Source: JAIPFM01 sp964494325 (GTDB lineage Bacteria; Planctomycetota; Phycisphaerae; Sedimentisphaerales; Anaerobacaceae). Taken from it: DNA of 22,153 nt. Under the pieces are notes generated by a model. The model did not search any database. It was not told the DNA's origin and was given only the letters and a program-made list of their open reading frames with translations. How positions within the stretch are numbered: the first letter of the stretch is position 1; each line of letters starts with the position of its first letter. The translations under genes and the position numbers were made by a program. This document shows, piece by piece, positions 7,181-15,701 of this stretch. Where the stretch lies: the NCBI GenBank assembly GCA_964494325.1, contig CAZBTJ010000093.1:1-22153 (forward strand), written 5' to 3'.

Positions 7181-9373
7181 TTATTTTACATTGACCAAAT
7201 CAACATCCAAATAACGCTCACTCGTAAATTCAAACCGCACATCTACATGCAAGACATTCTCCCCTGTTTTTAACAAGGCCTTCAGCTGTGGCCTGAGAAT
7301 CACAGCTTCCATTCGACGTTCGACTTTCTTATGGCGTGTCAAGCTGTCATGAATCAGGGTTCGATTGAGATAGACACGACAGATGTTCGATTCTCTGCCA
7401 AATAAACCTGCCAAATAAACCTCTAAAGCAACCTTTGCTGGTATATTGCTCAGGTTAAATTGTTTACGAAGTCTCTGTTTAAACTTAGGGCTTATTGATT
7501 GCACCGTCTCCCAGGCACTATCGCCCAATAGAGAATGCGCTTTGTAATCAGTGTTGATTAACCGTTCATGCATCTGCTGAAGCCGCTCGCGATTGACCTT
7601 TTCCACACGATCAAAGCTTAACCAACCGTTCTGTTCGTGTTTCATGTCTGTTAACTGTGTATACACAGCTCCGCAAAGCCCGTGTGATTTTAACAAACAG
7701 AGTTCATCAATAATCACAGCCAAATGATCGCCTAAGACCTTGCCCGGTGTATAGGTCGGCCGTTTGTATTCAATGATGCATTCGTCATCAACCACCTCAT
7801 TGGGCCACATACCCCCACCGCGGCCATTGATGGGTTTTATCTTGATCTTCGTATCCTTTGAGAGCATTCGGTGCCAGTTGTGATTGGCGACCACACTGTT
7901 AATCCCGCCAAATTCACCCAATACAATGGCCCGTTTGGATTCAGAGTCTATGGGAATCGATGGATGCATGGTATAGTCATGCATATCACGAATATCACCG
8001 AAATCCTGTAAATCGGTCCACCCACTGGCAATAGAAATCAAACGCGATGAATCATAATCCACGGCCCATTGACCAATCCGTTCTGTATCGTGCTGACCCC
8101 AGGCCTCGTTAAAGACAATCCACATGACAACAGCAGGATGGTTATGCAAGGTATCCATCATTCGCTTCTGTTCCAGAAGCCATTGCTCTGATTCCTGAGC
8201 GCTTGCTTTGCCCTTACCTTTTGCCTTTTTACCACCGTTAATAAAATCCTGCCATACAAGCAATCCCAATTGGTCACAGTAGGTATACCAGCGACGAGGA
8301 TTGCGTTTAATGTGTAAACGGACCATATTACAGCCGATCTCTTTGAGATAATCAAGTTCCCATTTCATGGCCGCATTTGATGGTGGTGTCAAAGCACCTT
8401 GAGGCCAATAGCTTTGATCAAGTGGACCAAACTGGAAGATTTCTTTACCATTCAATAAGATCCGTTGTACCGAACCCATCTGTTTACGTTCGATTTTACG
8501 CAACCCAATATAGCTTCTAATCGTATCCTCGCCCCAGCTAAGGGTCACAGGGTAGAGATAAGGATCTTCGGGTGACCAAAGATGAGGGTTTTCAAATTGC
8601 ATCACAAGACTTGTAGCCGTCTGTTCAATCACCTTGGCACCGGGGATTATAGCAGATAACGCCTGTCCAGGGGTATTCACATTGGCCTGAATAACCAACT
8701 GCCCCTTATCCACATCCGATGTCATTTTGATCGCTGTTATATAGGACTGCGATACAGGCTCCAGCCAAACAGTCTGCCAGAGTCCACTACAGAGTTCATA
8801 GGTCGCTGGATCGTTGTTCTTTTGTTTACCCACTGATTTATATTCGGTATTACCGGGATCCCAGACACGAATAACAAGATTCTGTTGGGCCTGATCGTTC
8901 AAGACATCTGTGATATCAAAACTAAAGGGATCATACCCACCAAGATGCTCGCCAACCTTATTGCCGTTGATCCAAACAGTGGTTTTCCAATCGGACGCTT
9001 CAATATGCAATAGCATACGCTTGCCTTGCCAGTTATTGGGTATTGAAACTGTTCGACGATACCAGAGTGCCTGTTTTTCACTAACCTGCTCGCCAATCCC
9101 CGATAAAGGCGCCTCAATTGCAAAGGGAACCAGTATCTTTCGATCATAAGATGGGAATGAACTGACTCTTCGATCAGTGACTGTAAAATCCCAAAGACCG
9201 TTGAGGCTCTTCCATTGAGATCGTTCCATTTGAGGACGCGGGTACTCCTGCCACACGTTCAGAGGTGTGACACCCTGGGCCCATTGGGTTCTAATAGGGG
9301 TTTCGACGGGCTGCCAGGCAGCAAAGGTCGTTGACCATAATAACACGGTGAATAACAGGATTGTCTTTCTCAT
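7181..9373 (-). CDS. Exported glycoside hydrolase family 2 enzyme
   Basis: This 730-residue retaining exo-glycosidase (beta-galactosidase or beta-glucuronidase superfamily) has a Sec signal (MRKTILLFTVLLWSTTFA). A sugar-binding jelly roll lies at about 45-210 (EYPRPQMERSQWKSLNGLWDF, WYRR, ASDWKTTVWING, GGYDPFSFDIT), an Ig-like domain at about 215-300, and a TIM barrel from about 330 (NMVRLHIKRNPRRWYTYCDQLGLLVWQD). The predicted acid/base is Glu423 in IVFNEAWGQH and the nucleophile Glu487 in VLGEFGG. A Lys-rich insert (GGKKAKGKGKA) follows the VWQD strand. The ATG at 9371-9373 begins the signal peptide; the upstream extension from 9415 would overlap the previous stop region. It is a clear paralogue of the GH2 at 17216 (GPLDQSYWPQGALTP against GPLDQGYWPDGVLTP). 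Which sugar it removes is unknown. Confidence 0.93.
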   Translation of the reverse strand: MRKTILLFTVLLWSTTFAAWQPVETPIRTQWAQGVTPLNVWQEYPRPQMERSQWKSLNGLWDFTVTDRRVSSFPSYDRKILVPFAIEAPLSGIGEQVSEKQALWYRRTVSIPNNWQGKRMLLHIEASDWKTTVWINGNKVGEHLGGYDPFSFDITDVLNDQAQQNLVIRVWDPGNTEYKSVGKQKNNDPATYELCSGLWQTVWLEPVSQSYITAIKMTSDVDKGQLVIQANVNTPGQALSAIIPGAKVIEQTATSLVMQFENPHLWSPEDPYLYPVTLSWGEDTIRSYIGLRKIERKQMGSVQRILLNGKEIFQFGPLDQSYWPQGALTPPSNAAMKWELDYLKEIGCNMVRLHIKRNPRRWYTYCDQLGLLVWQDFINGGKKAKGKGKASAQESEQWLLEQKRMMDTLHNHPAVVMWIVFNEAWGQHDTERIGQWAVDYDSSRLISIASGWTDLQDFGDIRDMHDYTMHPSIPIDSESKRAIVLGEFGGINSVVANHNWHRMLSKDTKIKIKPINGRGGGMWPNEVVDDECIIEYKRPTYTPGKVLGDHLAVIIDELCLLKSHGLCGAVYTQLTDMKHEQNGWLSFDRVEKVNRERLQQMHERLINTDYKAHSLLGDSAWETVQSISPKFKQRLRKQFNLSNIPAKVALEVYLAGLFGRESNICRVYLNRTLIHDSLTRHKKVERRMEAVILRPQLKALLKTGENVLHVDVRFEFTSERYLDVDLVNVK

Positions 9374-9417
9374 TGGTAAGCCTTTATATAGGATTGTGCC
9401 GGTAGGGTCGGCCATTT

Positions 9418-10785
9418 CTATTGATAATATTTTTTAACCGCACCCCGTTGATGATCCTTGGCTTCCATCTCCGTTCCCAGGCCCTTATCACCACATGCGT
9501 CCATCCAGGTCAACAAAGCCTCTTTCAGGGCGGCGACACGTTCCTGTTGCTTGGGATCCGCCATAAGGTTGTTCATATTGTAGGGGTCTTCAAGCACGTT
9601 AAAGAGTTCCATAGCCGGCCTGTGTTCATAGGCAGCAACCTGTTGTTTGGCAAAGGCATCGCCCCGGGCCGCAAGAACTTTCCAAGAGTTCCAGATCTCT
9701 CCCCGTGTGGCGGCGTTTTGAAAGGTGGCCTCGGGGGAAAGGTTCAGGACCAGACGGTACTCACCGTCCGTGACCGAGCGAATGGGGAAATAGTCCGATC
9801 CATTGTTAATCCCCCGCGTGGTTTGTAGGCCAAACGAATAGTCTTTATGGCTTTTAGATTGTCCTGTTAGTACAGGTACCATACTCTTGCCATCTAAGTA
9901 CTCTGGAATCTCACCACCGGCCAATTCAATAAAGGTCGGTACCACATCGGAATAGTCAATTAAGGCCTGGCTGACCGTACCTGGTTCGATAATACCAGGA
10001 TAACGGGCAATAAAGGCCGTATGCAGACCAGCGTTGTAGCAGGTCCACTTGGCAAAGGGTAGACTGTTGCCTTGCTCGCTGGTAAAGATAAAGAGGGTGT
10101 TGTTGGATAGCTTGTGTTTCTTGAGCAAATCCAGGGCCTGCCCTACTTGCCCATCGAGATAGTTGATCTCGGCTAGGTACTTGACAAAACCCTTTCGTGT
10201 TTCCGGGGTGTCGACAATCATCGGAGGCAGTGTTATTTTGTCAGCATCAAAGAGTTTGGGATTGCCTTTGTTCCAAGGGGTATGCGGTTCGTTGGAGCAG
10301 AGGAACAAACAGAAAGGTTGCTTTTTCTTTTTGGCATCTTCGATAAAGACATCGACGGCCTTGTAGTCAGGATTCTTACCCTTACCAAGATACTCAAAGT
10401 CAAAGACCTTTTTAGGGCCAATGTGCGTTTTGCCGGACAGGGCCACACGATATCCCAGAGGCTTTAAGCGCTGTACTATGGTCTTATTACCCGGCATCAC
10501 GAAGGTATGGTTGGGATAGGCACCGCTCTTAACGGGCCAGATACCGGTATAGAGGTTGTGACGTGTGGGCGAACACATCGGGGCTGCCTGATAACAACGT
10601 TCAAACCGGAGGCCCTCTGAGGCCAGCTTGTCGATATTCGGAGTAATCGAATCCGGACTACCATAGCAGCCGAAATCCCAATGGGACGAATCGTCAGAAA
10701 TCAGCAAAACCAGATTCGGCTGGGTTTGTTTGGCATAACTTGTCAGGCATAACAGCAGTGTTATCAGTAGTATCATTTTTTTCAT
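9418..10785 (-). CDS. Sulfamidase-like S1 sulfatase with SEQG motif
   Basis: This 455-residue exported sulfatase (signal MKKMILLITLLLCLTSYA) contains LISDDSSHWDFGCYG (Asp31-32), CSPTR (formylglycine Cys71), LSGKTHIGPKKVFDFEYL and NEPHTPW. It also has TSEQGNSLPFAKWTCYNAGLHTAFI. The GKTHIGP block and the AKWTCYNAGLHT block place it with heparan N-sulfatase-like enzymes, a group I believe is S1_8. Where most sulfatases have S-D-[NH]-G supplying calcium ligands, this protein has S-E-Q-G. I recall SEQG from other PVC sulfatases of this group, so it is probably a lineage trait and not damage. The C-terminus YEHRPAMELFNVLEDPYNMNNLMADP is typical. It lies 48 bp after the gene at 10834 and 44 bp before the GH2 at 7181. 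Confidence 0.92.
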   Translation of the reverse strand: MKKMILLITLLLCLTSYAKQTQPNLVLLISDDSSHWDFGCYGSPDSITPNIDKLASEGLRFERCYQAAPMCSPTRHNLYTGIWPVKSGAYPNHTFVMPGNKTIVQRLKPLGYRVALSGKTHIGPKKVFDFEYLGKGKNPDYKAVDVFIEDAKKKKQPFCLFLCSNEPHTPWNKGNPKLFDADKITLPPMIVDTPETRKGFVKYLAEINYLDGQVGQALDLLKKHKLSNNTLFIFTSEQGNSLPFAKWTCYNAGLHTAFIARYPGIIEPGTVSQALIDYSDVVPTFIELAGGEIPEYLDGKSMVPVLTGQSKSHKDYSFGLQTTRGINNGSDYFPIRSVTDGEYRLVLNLSPEATFQNAATRGEIWNSWKVLAARGDAFAKQQVAAYEHRPAMELFNVLEDPYNMNNLMADPKQQERVAALKEALLTWMDACGDKGLGTEMEAKDHQRGAVKKYYQ

Positions 10786-10833
10786 TGGTGTAACCCTTAA
10801 AATGCGATAGTAATGTAAGCCCCCCTGCGGTTG

Positions 10834-12561
10834 CTATCTTTGTTTCGGTTTCCATTTTGCTTTTAAACTCACCTGACCATCCTTTAAAGCATCGCAGCGT
10901 TTGGCATAGGCCATCCACATGGCTTCTAACTCTTTGACACGTTGTGGTTGTTCTTTTGAGAGATCGTGTAATTCGCTACGATCGTTTTTTATATCATAGA
11001 GTTCCCAGGGCCTTTTGTTGGACTTTGCCACAAGCTTCCAGTTCCCCCAACGCACAGCCCGATTCCCTTCGTGCTCCCAATAGAGGGCCTCGCGATCCAG
11101 AGATCGGCCTTGAAAGACCGGGACCAGCGACATGCCCTCCAGGGGTTTTATGCCCTGACCGGCATGGGTCTTGGGATAGGTCCCTCCTGCTATGTCCAGG
11201 CAGGTTGCCATGATATCGATCAGATGGGAGGGTTCGTCACGGATTTCATTTCTTCCGGAAAAACCGTTAGGCCAGTGAACCACGAGCGGCGTCGAGATGC
11301 CCCCTTCATGGACCCAGTGCTTGTATTCCCTAAACGGAGTATTGGAAACATTGGCCCAGTTTTTTCCGTAACCGATATAGGTATCTGCCGGCCCTGGCAT
11401 CACCTTGCCGCGTCGAACGGGCCAACCGTCACGCGTTTGTTGGGGACAGGAACCGGTATAGTGAATTACATCATCCGGAATCGGCAGCAGACTCGGTTTG
11501 TCCGCACGAGGTTTCAGTTTGTTACTACGACCTCCACTTTCGGCACAACCGCCGTTATCCTGCAAGTAAAAGATCAGGGTGTCTTCCAACTGCCCTTTCT
11601 CTTTGAGCTTCTTTACGATTCGACCAATGCCCTGATCCATCTGATCGAGCATAGCCGCATAGACTTCCATGCAGGCGGATTCCCATCGTTTGTCCTTGAT
11701 CTTGTCCCAATCGCCCACGGTCGGTGACAGTTCCGTATCCGGCCGGATCACGCCCAGCTCTTTCATCCGTTTGAAACGGGCCTTGCGAATCGTGTCATAG
11801 CCCACATCGTAGCTTCCCTTGTATTTAGCGATATCCCGTTCACGAGCGTGCATGGGCCAATGGGCAGAGGTATAGGCGACGTACATAAAGAAAGGATTGT
11901 CAGTGTCATGCTCATCAATAAACTGTACGGCATTGTCACTGAGGGCATCGGTAAAGTGATAGTCCTCCTGGGGCTGATAGACCGGGTCGTTCTTTATCGT
12001 AATCGGTTGATTATCGCGTACTAAAGAATTGGGATCCCACAAACTACTGGCCCCATTAATAATGCCATAGTAACGTTCAAAACCCCGCTGTAAGGGCCAG
12101 TTGTATTTCTTTTCCTTGGCCACAGGATACGAGGTTGGATGCGGTGTCAGATGCCACTTGCCCAGCATATAGGTCGAATAACCCGCCGGTTTTAGGGCCT
12201 CGGCAATGGTGACACAACGTTTATTGAGATCTCCGCGATAGCCCTCATAGCCTTCGTCCGTCATCATCCAGCCAATACCGGCCTGATGCGGATTGAGACC
12301 GGTCATCAAGCTGGCACGTGTCGGACAACAACGGGCCGTATTAAAGAACTGTCGAAAACGCAGGCCCTGACTGGCTAAGCCATTGAGTGTGGGAGTTTGA
12401 ATCTCACTGCCATAGCAGCCAATATCCGAATAGCCCACATCATCGGACAGTATCACAATAATATTGGGCCGCTTGGCTGGAACTGCCAAAGCCGGTTTTA
12501 TCCCGAAACAAGCCGCTGTAAGCCCCACACCAACTGTCTTAATAAAATCGCGTCGAATCAT
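10834..12561 (-). CDS. Tat-exported arylsulfatase (S1_4-like)
   Basis: This 575-residue sulfatase has a twin-arginine signal peptide (MIRRDFIKTVGVGLTAACFG, cleaved near PALA). It shows PNIIVILSDDVGYSDIGCYG (Asp40-41), ARCCPTRASLMTG (formylglycine Cys78), YMLGKWHLTPH and AYTSAHWPMHA. LQDNGGCAE follows, then FREYKHWVHEGGISTPLVVHWP. This is the common PVC arylsulfatase layout (about 500-600 residues, CCPTR), which I would place in S1_4. Tat export would let the Cys be converted to formylglycine and the protein fold before crossing the membrane. It is 50 bp downstream of a close paralogue at 12612, suggesting an old tandem duplication followed by divergence. The start ATG is preceded by AAGGA at a good distance. 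Confidence 0.93.
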   Translation of the reverse strand: MIRRDFIKTVGVGLTAACFGIKPALAVPAKRPNIIVILSDDVGYSDIGCYGSEIQTPTLNGLASQGLRFRQFFNTARCCPTRASLMTGLNPHQAGIGWMMTDEGYEGYRGDLNKRCVTIAEALKPAGYSTYMLGKWHLTPHPTSYPVAKEKKYNWPLQRGFERYYGIINGASSLWDPNSLVRDNQPITIKNDPVYQPQEDYHFTDALSDNAVQFIDEHDTDNPFFMYVAYTSAHWPMHARERDIAKYKGSYDVGYDTIRKARFKRMKELGVIRPDTELSPTVGDWDKIKDKRWESACMEVYAAMLDQMDQGIGRIVKKLKEKGQLEDTLIFYLQDNGGCAESGGRSNKLKPRADKPSLLPIPDDVIHYTGSCPQQTRDGWPVRRGKVMPGPADTYIGYGKNWANVSNTPFREYKHWVHEGGISTPLVVHWPNGFSGRNEIRDEPSHLIDIMATCLDIAGGTYPKTHAGQGIKPLEGMSLVPVFQGRSLDREALYWEHEGNRAVRWGNWKLVAKSNKRPWELYDIKNDRSELHDLSKEQPQRVKELEAMWMAYAKRCDALKDGQVSLKAKWKPKQR

Positions 12562-12611
12562 AGGAATTCCTTATGCTATCAATTATTAATCCTTATCTTT
12601 AATTTGTTTCA

Positions 12612-14252
12612 TCATTTCCCCCTTCTTTTCTGAGGGGCAGCCAAAGCACCTACCCGATCGGCCCAACGTTGCCAGACGTCGGAAAGTTCCTTGACCTTGT
12701 CGGGAAACTGGGCCGCGAGGTTCTGTGTTTCCGTCAGATCTTTGGAGAGATGATAGAGGTCCCATTTCTTGGCTTTAGCCATGGCCACGATCTTCCAGTC
12801 ACCGGACACCACGGCCCGGCCTCCCATATGCTCAAAACAATGGGTGGTTTGACCAGTCGTCACGGTGCCATTGATTACATCCATTAAACTCTGACCTTCT
12901 AACCCCAGACGTTTCTGGCCCTGAAAACTCCTTGGATAGTTTGCTTGAGCAAGATCCAAACAGGTGGGCATCAGATCGATCACGTGTCCCTGGACATCAA
13001 CAAAGCCCTTTTGCTTCAAGCCCTTGGGCCAATGCACAATAAAGGGTGTATTGCAGCCGCCTTCATAGGATTCTTTTTTCCAGAATCGAAAAGGCGTATT
13101 CGAGGCGTTGGCCCATTTGCTGCCGATTCCCGTATAACTCAATTCAGAGCCAAGTAGTTCTGTTGGAATGGTATTACCATAGAGCACCTTCTGACCCTGG
13201 CGTGTTTGGCTGGTGCGATCGTAACCGGGCCCTCCTGTAATTTCCGGGGAGGCCCCATTATCAGAAAGGAAAAAGAAAACCGTATTCTCAAATTTCCCAA
13301 AGGACTTGAGTTGCTCTAGCAAACGCCCCAGATTTTGGTCCACACGATCAATCATTGCTGCATGAACCGCCATCTTGCGACTGTTAAAGGCCTTCTCCTG
13401 TTTTGTGAGTTGAGCCCAGGTTTTTTCTTTTCCCATAATTGTCGGCAATGGAGTGACAGCCTTATCAAAGAGCCCCATATCGAGTTGTCGCTGGTAACGC
13501 TTGGCCCTTAAGACCTCCCAGCCCTCCTTGTAGGTCTCTTTGTATTTGGCGATATCCTCTGGCAAGGCGTGAATGGGCCAATGCGGGGCACATTGGGAGT
13601 AATACAGAAAGAAGGGCTTGTCCGATTTTGAAAACTCTGAGATATACTCAATGGCCTTGTCCGTGATGGCATCGGTTAAGTAGAAGTCTTCCGGTACCTC
13701 TTTGACGGGCTCTGTCCCTTCAACCAAAGAGAAAGGGTCAAAATAATTGATCACGCCCCAGATAATACCGTAGAACTTTTCAAACCCGCGATTCGCAGGA
13801 TAGGATTCGATGGGACCAAAGGGACCGTGTTCGATCTGATGGTCCAGCCACTTTTGATGATCCGAGCCATTTAAGGTAAGAGTTTTTGATAAATGCCACT
13901 TGCCGACCATGGCGGTGTGATAGCCGGATTCCTTTAGAGCCTCGGCAATCGTCACACCATCACGTGTCAAACTGTGGCGGTTTCTGGTCAGCCCCACCTG
14001 ATGGGGATAGAGCCCTGTCATCAGACTCGCACGGGTCGGGCAACATCGCGAGCTATTACGAAACTGCGTAAACCGCAGTCCCTTGGTGGCCAAGGCATCA
14101 ATATTGGGTGTCTGAATCTCACCACCATAACAGCCCACATCCGAAAAGCCCATGTCATCGGCCATCATAATAATGATATTGGGGCGTTTATCTTGGCCCA
14201 AAACAGGGCCGCAGAGTAGAAGAAGCCCAAGGAATCTCAGTCCATATTTCAT
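12612..14252 (-). CDS. Exported arylsulfatase (S1_4-like), paralogue of the gene at 10834
   Basis: This 546-residue sulfatase has a Sec signal (MKYGLRFLGLLLLCGPVLG). It shows PNIIIMMADDMGFSDVGCYG (Asp32-33), SSRCCPTRASLMTGLYPHQVGL (formylglycine Cys70), MVGKWHLSK, YYSQCAPHWPIHALPEDIAKY and FLSDNGASPE. Its end has WDLYHLSKDLTETQNLAAQFP. The ATG at 14250-14252 is preferred over the ATG at 14265-14267, because a GGTGAGG ribosome-binding site sits six to seven bases before it and the signal peptide begins there. Order and wording of motifs match the neighbour at 10834, but that copy uses a Tat signal and this one Sec. The 66-bp gap to the sulfatase at 14319 shows no terminator. Confidence 0.93.
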   Translation of the reverse strand: MKYGLRFLGLLLLCGPVLGQDKRPNIIIMMADDMGFSDVGCYGGEIQTPNIDALATKGLRFTQFRNSSRCCPTRASLMTGLYPHQVGLTRNRHSLTRDGVTIAEALKESGYHTAMVGKWHLSKTLTLNGSDHQKWLDHQIEHGPFGPIESYPANRGFEKFYGIIWGVINYFDPFSLVEGTEPVKEVPEDFYLTDAITDKAIEYISEFSKSDKPFFLYYSQCAPHWPIHALPEDIAKYKETYKEGWEVLRAKRYQRQLDMGLFDKAVTPLPTIMGKEKTWAQLTKQEKAFNSRKMAVHAAMIDRVDQNLGRLLEQLKSFGKFENTVFFFLSDNGASPEITGGPGYDRTSQTRQGQKVLYGNTIPTELLGSELSYTGIGSKWANASNTPFRFWKKESYEGGCNTPFIVHWPKGLKQKGFVDVQGHVIDLMPTCLDLAQANYPRSFQGQKRLGLEGQSLMDVINGTVTTGQTTHCFEHMGGRAVVSGDWKIVAMAKAKKWDLYHLSKDLTETQNLAAQFPDKVKELSDVWQRWADRVGALAAPQKRRGK

Positions 14253-14318
14253 ATTCTGCCTCACCATTCCTTATTTCGCACCTTCTATACCATTGTCACA
14301 TTTACTTTTCAGTAATGA

Positions 14319-15659
14319 TTAATAAGTCTTCTTCTGAACGGTCTTATTTCGCCACCCAACAAGTGCTTCATGCAGTTTCTTGGCCCGTTTCGGATACTGT
14401 CCGGCCAGATCATGTTTTTCGGATGCATCTTCGGCAAGATGATACAATTCGATGTGATTGTCGTCGAAAAACTCGATAAGTTTCCAATCGCCCTGACGAA
14501 TCGCTCCACTGGATAGACCACCGAGGAAATGCTTCTTTTGCAGGGGATAATGCCAGTAAAGAGTTTCCCGTTCGAGCTTGGCTTGATCTGTTAATACGTC
14601 AATAAGGGAAAGACCATCAAGTGTATGCTCTGGCTGATCCAAAGCCAATAGCTCAACAAAGGTCGGATAGAAATCAGTATTTACAACAACTGTCTCACAA
14701 ACCGTATTAGGCTCTACCACTGAAGGCCATTTAACGATCATTGGTTCACGGATCCCCCCTTCGTAGAGATGCGACTTTGCTTCACGTAAAGGGGCATTAG
14801 AAGTAACACGACCATCACCACCATTATCACTTGTAAATATAACCATGGTCTTATCCGTTAAACCGTGTTTTTCGAGTGTTTCCAGAATCATTCCCACACC
14901 ATCATCCATGACCTTAAGCATGGCTGCCAGGTGAGGATTATTCTTAGTTTTACCGGCACCTGGCTTTTTCTCAAAATAGGCCACCAGTTCAGGACGACCA
15001 TTGAGTTTGGCATGGACACTGTAATGACTCTTATAGAGGAAGAATGGTTTATCTTTATTTCGCTCGATAAACTGCACTGCTTCATAGTTTGAGCGATCAA
15101 TCAAATGCTCATTCTCTCCGAGAACTGTCTCAATCGCCAAATCAACTCTCTTATAAGGATAAAAATAGGAACCTCCAGAAATACCTCTCTGCTCAGAAAT
15201 CATCACCTCATCGAAACCATGATCTTGAGGTCCGGACTTGACTTGACTCGCTCCCTTGACCTTAGCATAACCACTCAAATGCCATTTACCTGTCATGCCA
15301 GTCACATAACCCGCCTTTTTAAACTGTTCAGGTAAGGTCACCATAGCATCAGGTAAATGCCAATCCGTGGTTGGCCGTAAATAATCAGTCACACCAATGC
15401 GTGCAGGATATTGACCAGACATTAACGAAGCACGATAAGGAGAACATACAGGCGCCGCTGCATAAGCTTGCGTAAATAACATCCCCTGCTTTGCCAATTT
15501 ATCCAAATGCGGTGTCTCATTAAAGCTATTGCCATAACAACCCAATTCCGGCCAGCCAAGATCATCCGCTAGAATATAGATGACATTCGGGGTTTCCTTT
15601 GCAATAGCTAGATTTAAGCCCGTTGCTAATACAATTAATACAAATATGGTTTTATTTAT
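14319..15659 (-). CDS. S1_16-like sulfatase with CSPYR active site and apparent AUA start
   Basis: This 446-residue sulfatase shows YILADDLGWPELGCYGN (Asp32-33), PVCSPYRASLMSGQYPARIG (formylglycine Cys72), MTGKWHLSG, HYSVHAKL and TSDNGGDGRVTSNAPL. It then has LYEGGIREPMIVKWP, and overall looks like S1_16 enzymes. Two oddities stand out. First, no ATG, GTG or TTG lies in frame between the upstream stop (15687-15689) and a TTG inside the conserved core (15543-15545). The signal peptide sequence NKTIFVLIVLATGLNLAIA is complete, and an ATA codon (15657-15659) sits exactly where Met belongs, six bases after GAGG. Second, the active site has Tyr where Ser or Thr is usual (CSPYR); TAT differs from TCT by one base. 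The rest of the frame is open and well conserved. Confidence 0.85.
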   Translation of the reverse strand: MNKTIFVLIVLATGLNLAIAKETPNVIYILADDLGWPELGCYGNSFNETPHLDKLAKQGMLFTQAYAAAPVCSPYRASLMSGQYPARIGVTDYLRPTTDWHLPDAMVTLPEQFKKAGYVTGMTGKWHLSGYAKVKGASQVKSGPQDHGFDEVMISEQRGISGGSYFYPYKRVDLAIETVLGENEHLIDRSNYEAVQFIERNKDKPFFLYKSHYSVHAKLNGRPELVAYFEKKPGAGKTKNNPHLAAMLKVMDDGVGMILETLEKHGLTDKTMVIFTSDNGGDGRVTSNAPLREAKSHLYEGGIREPMIVKWPSVVEPNTVCETVVVNTDFYPTFVELLALDQPEHTLDGLSLIDVLTDQAKLERETLYWHYPLQKKHFLGGLSSGAIRQGDWKLIEFFDDNHIELYHLAEDASEKHDLAGQYPKRAKKLHEALVGWRNKTVQKKTY

Positions 15660-15665
15660 TATACA

Positions 15666-15669
15666 CCTC
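15666..15669 (-). promoter_or_regulatory. Shine-Dalgarno GAGG ahead of the ATA start codon
   Basis: The minus strand reads CCGAGGTGTATAATAAATAAAA. GAGG is six bases from the ATA at 15659-15657, which is normal spacing. This site is the main reason for placing the start of the 14319 sulfatase at ATA and not at the TTG inside the enzyme core. Confidence 0.6.
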
Positions 15670-15701
15670 GGAAACAGTTTTAGGTTTTAGGTATCTGTCT
15701 T

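Noticed and set aside
11071..11727. 218-codon open frame on the plus strand
   Set aside because: It lies wholly opposite the well-supported arylsulfatase at 10834-12561, has no ribosome-binding site or domain, and is explained as an antisense shadow.
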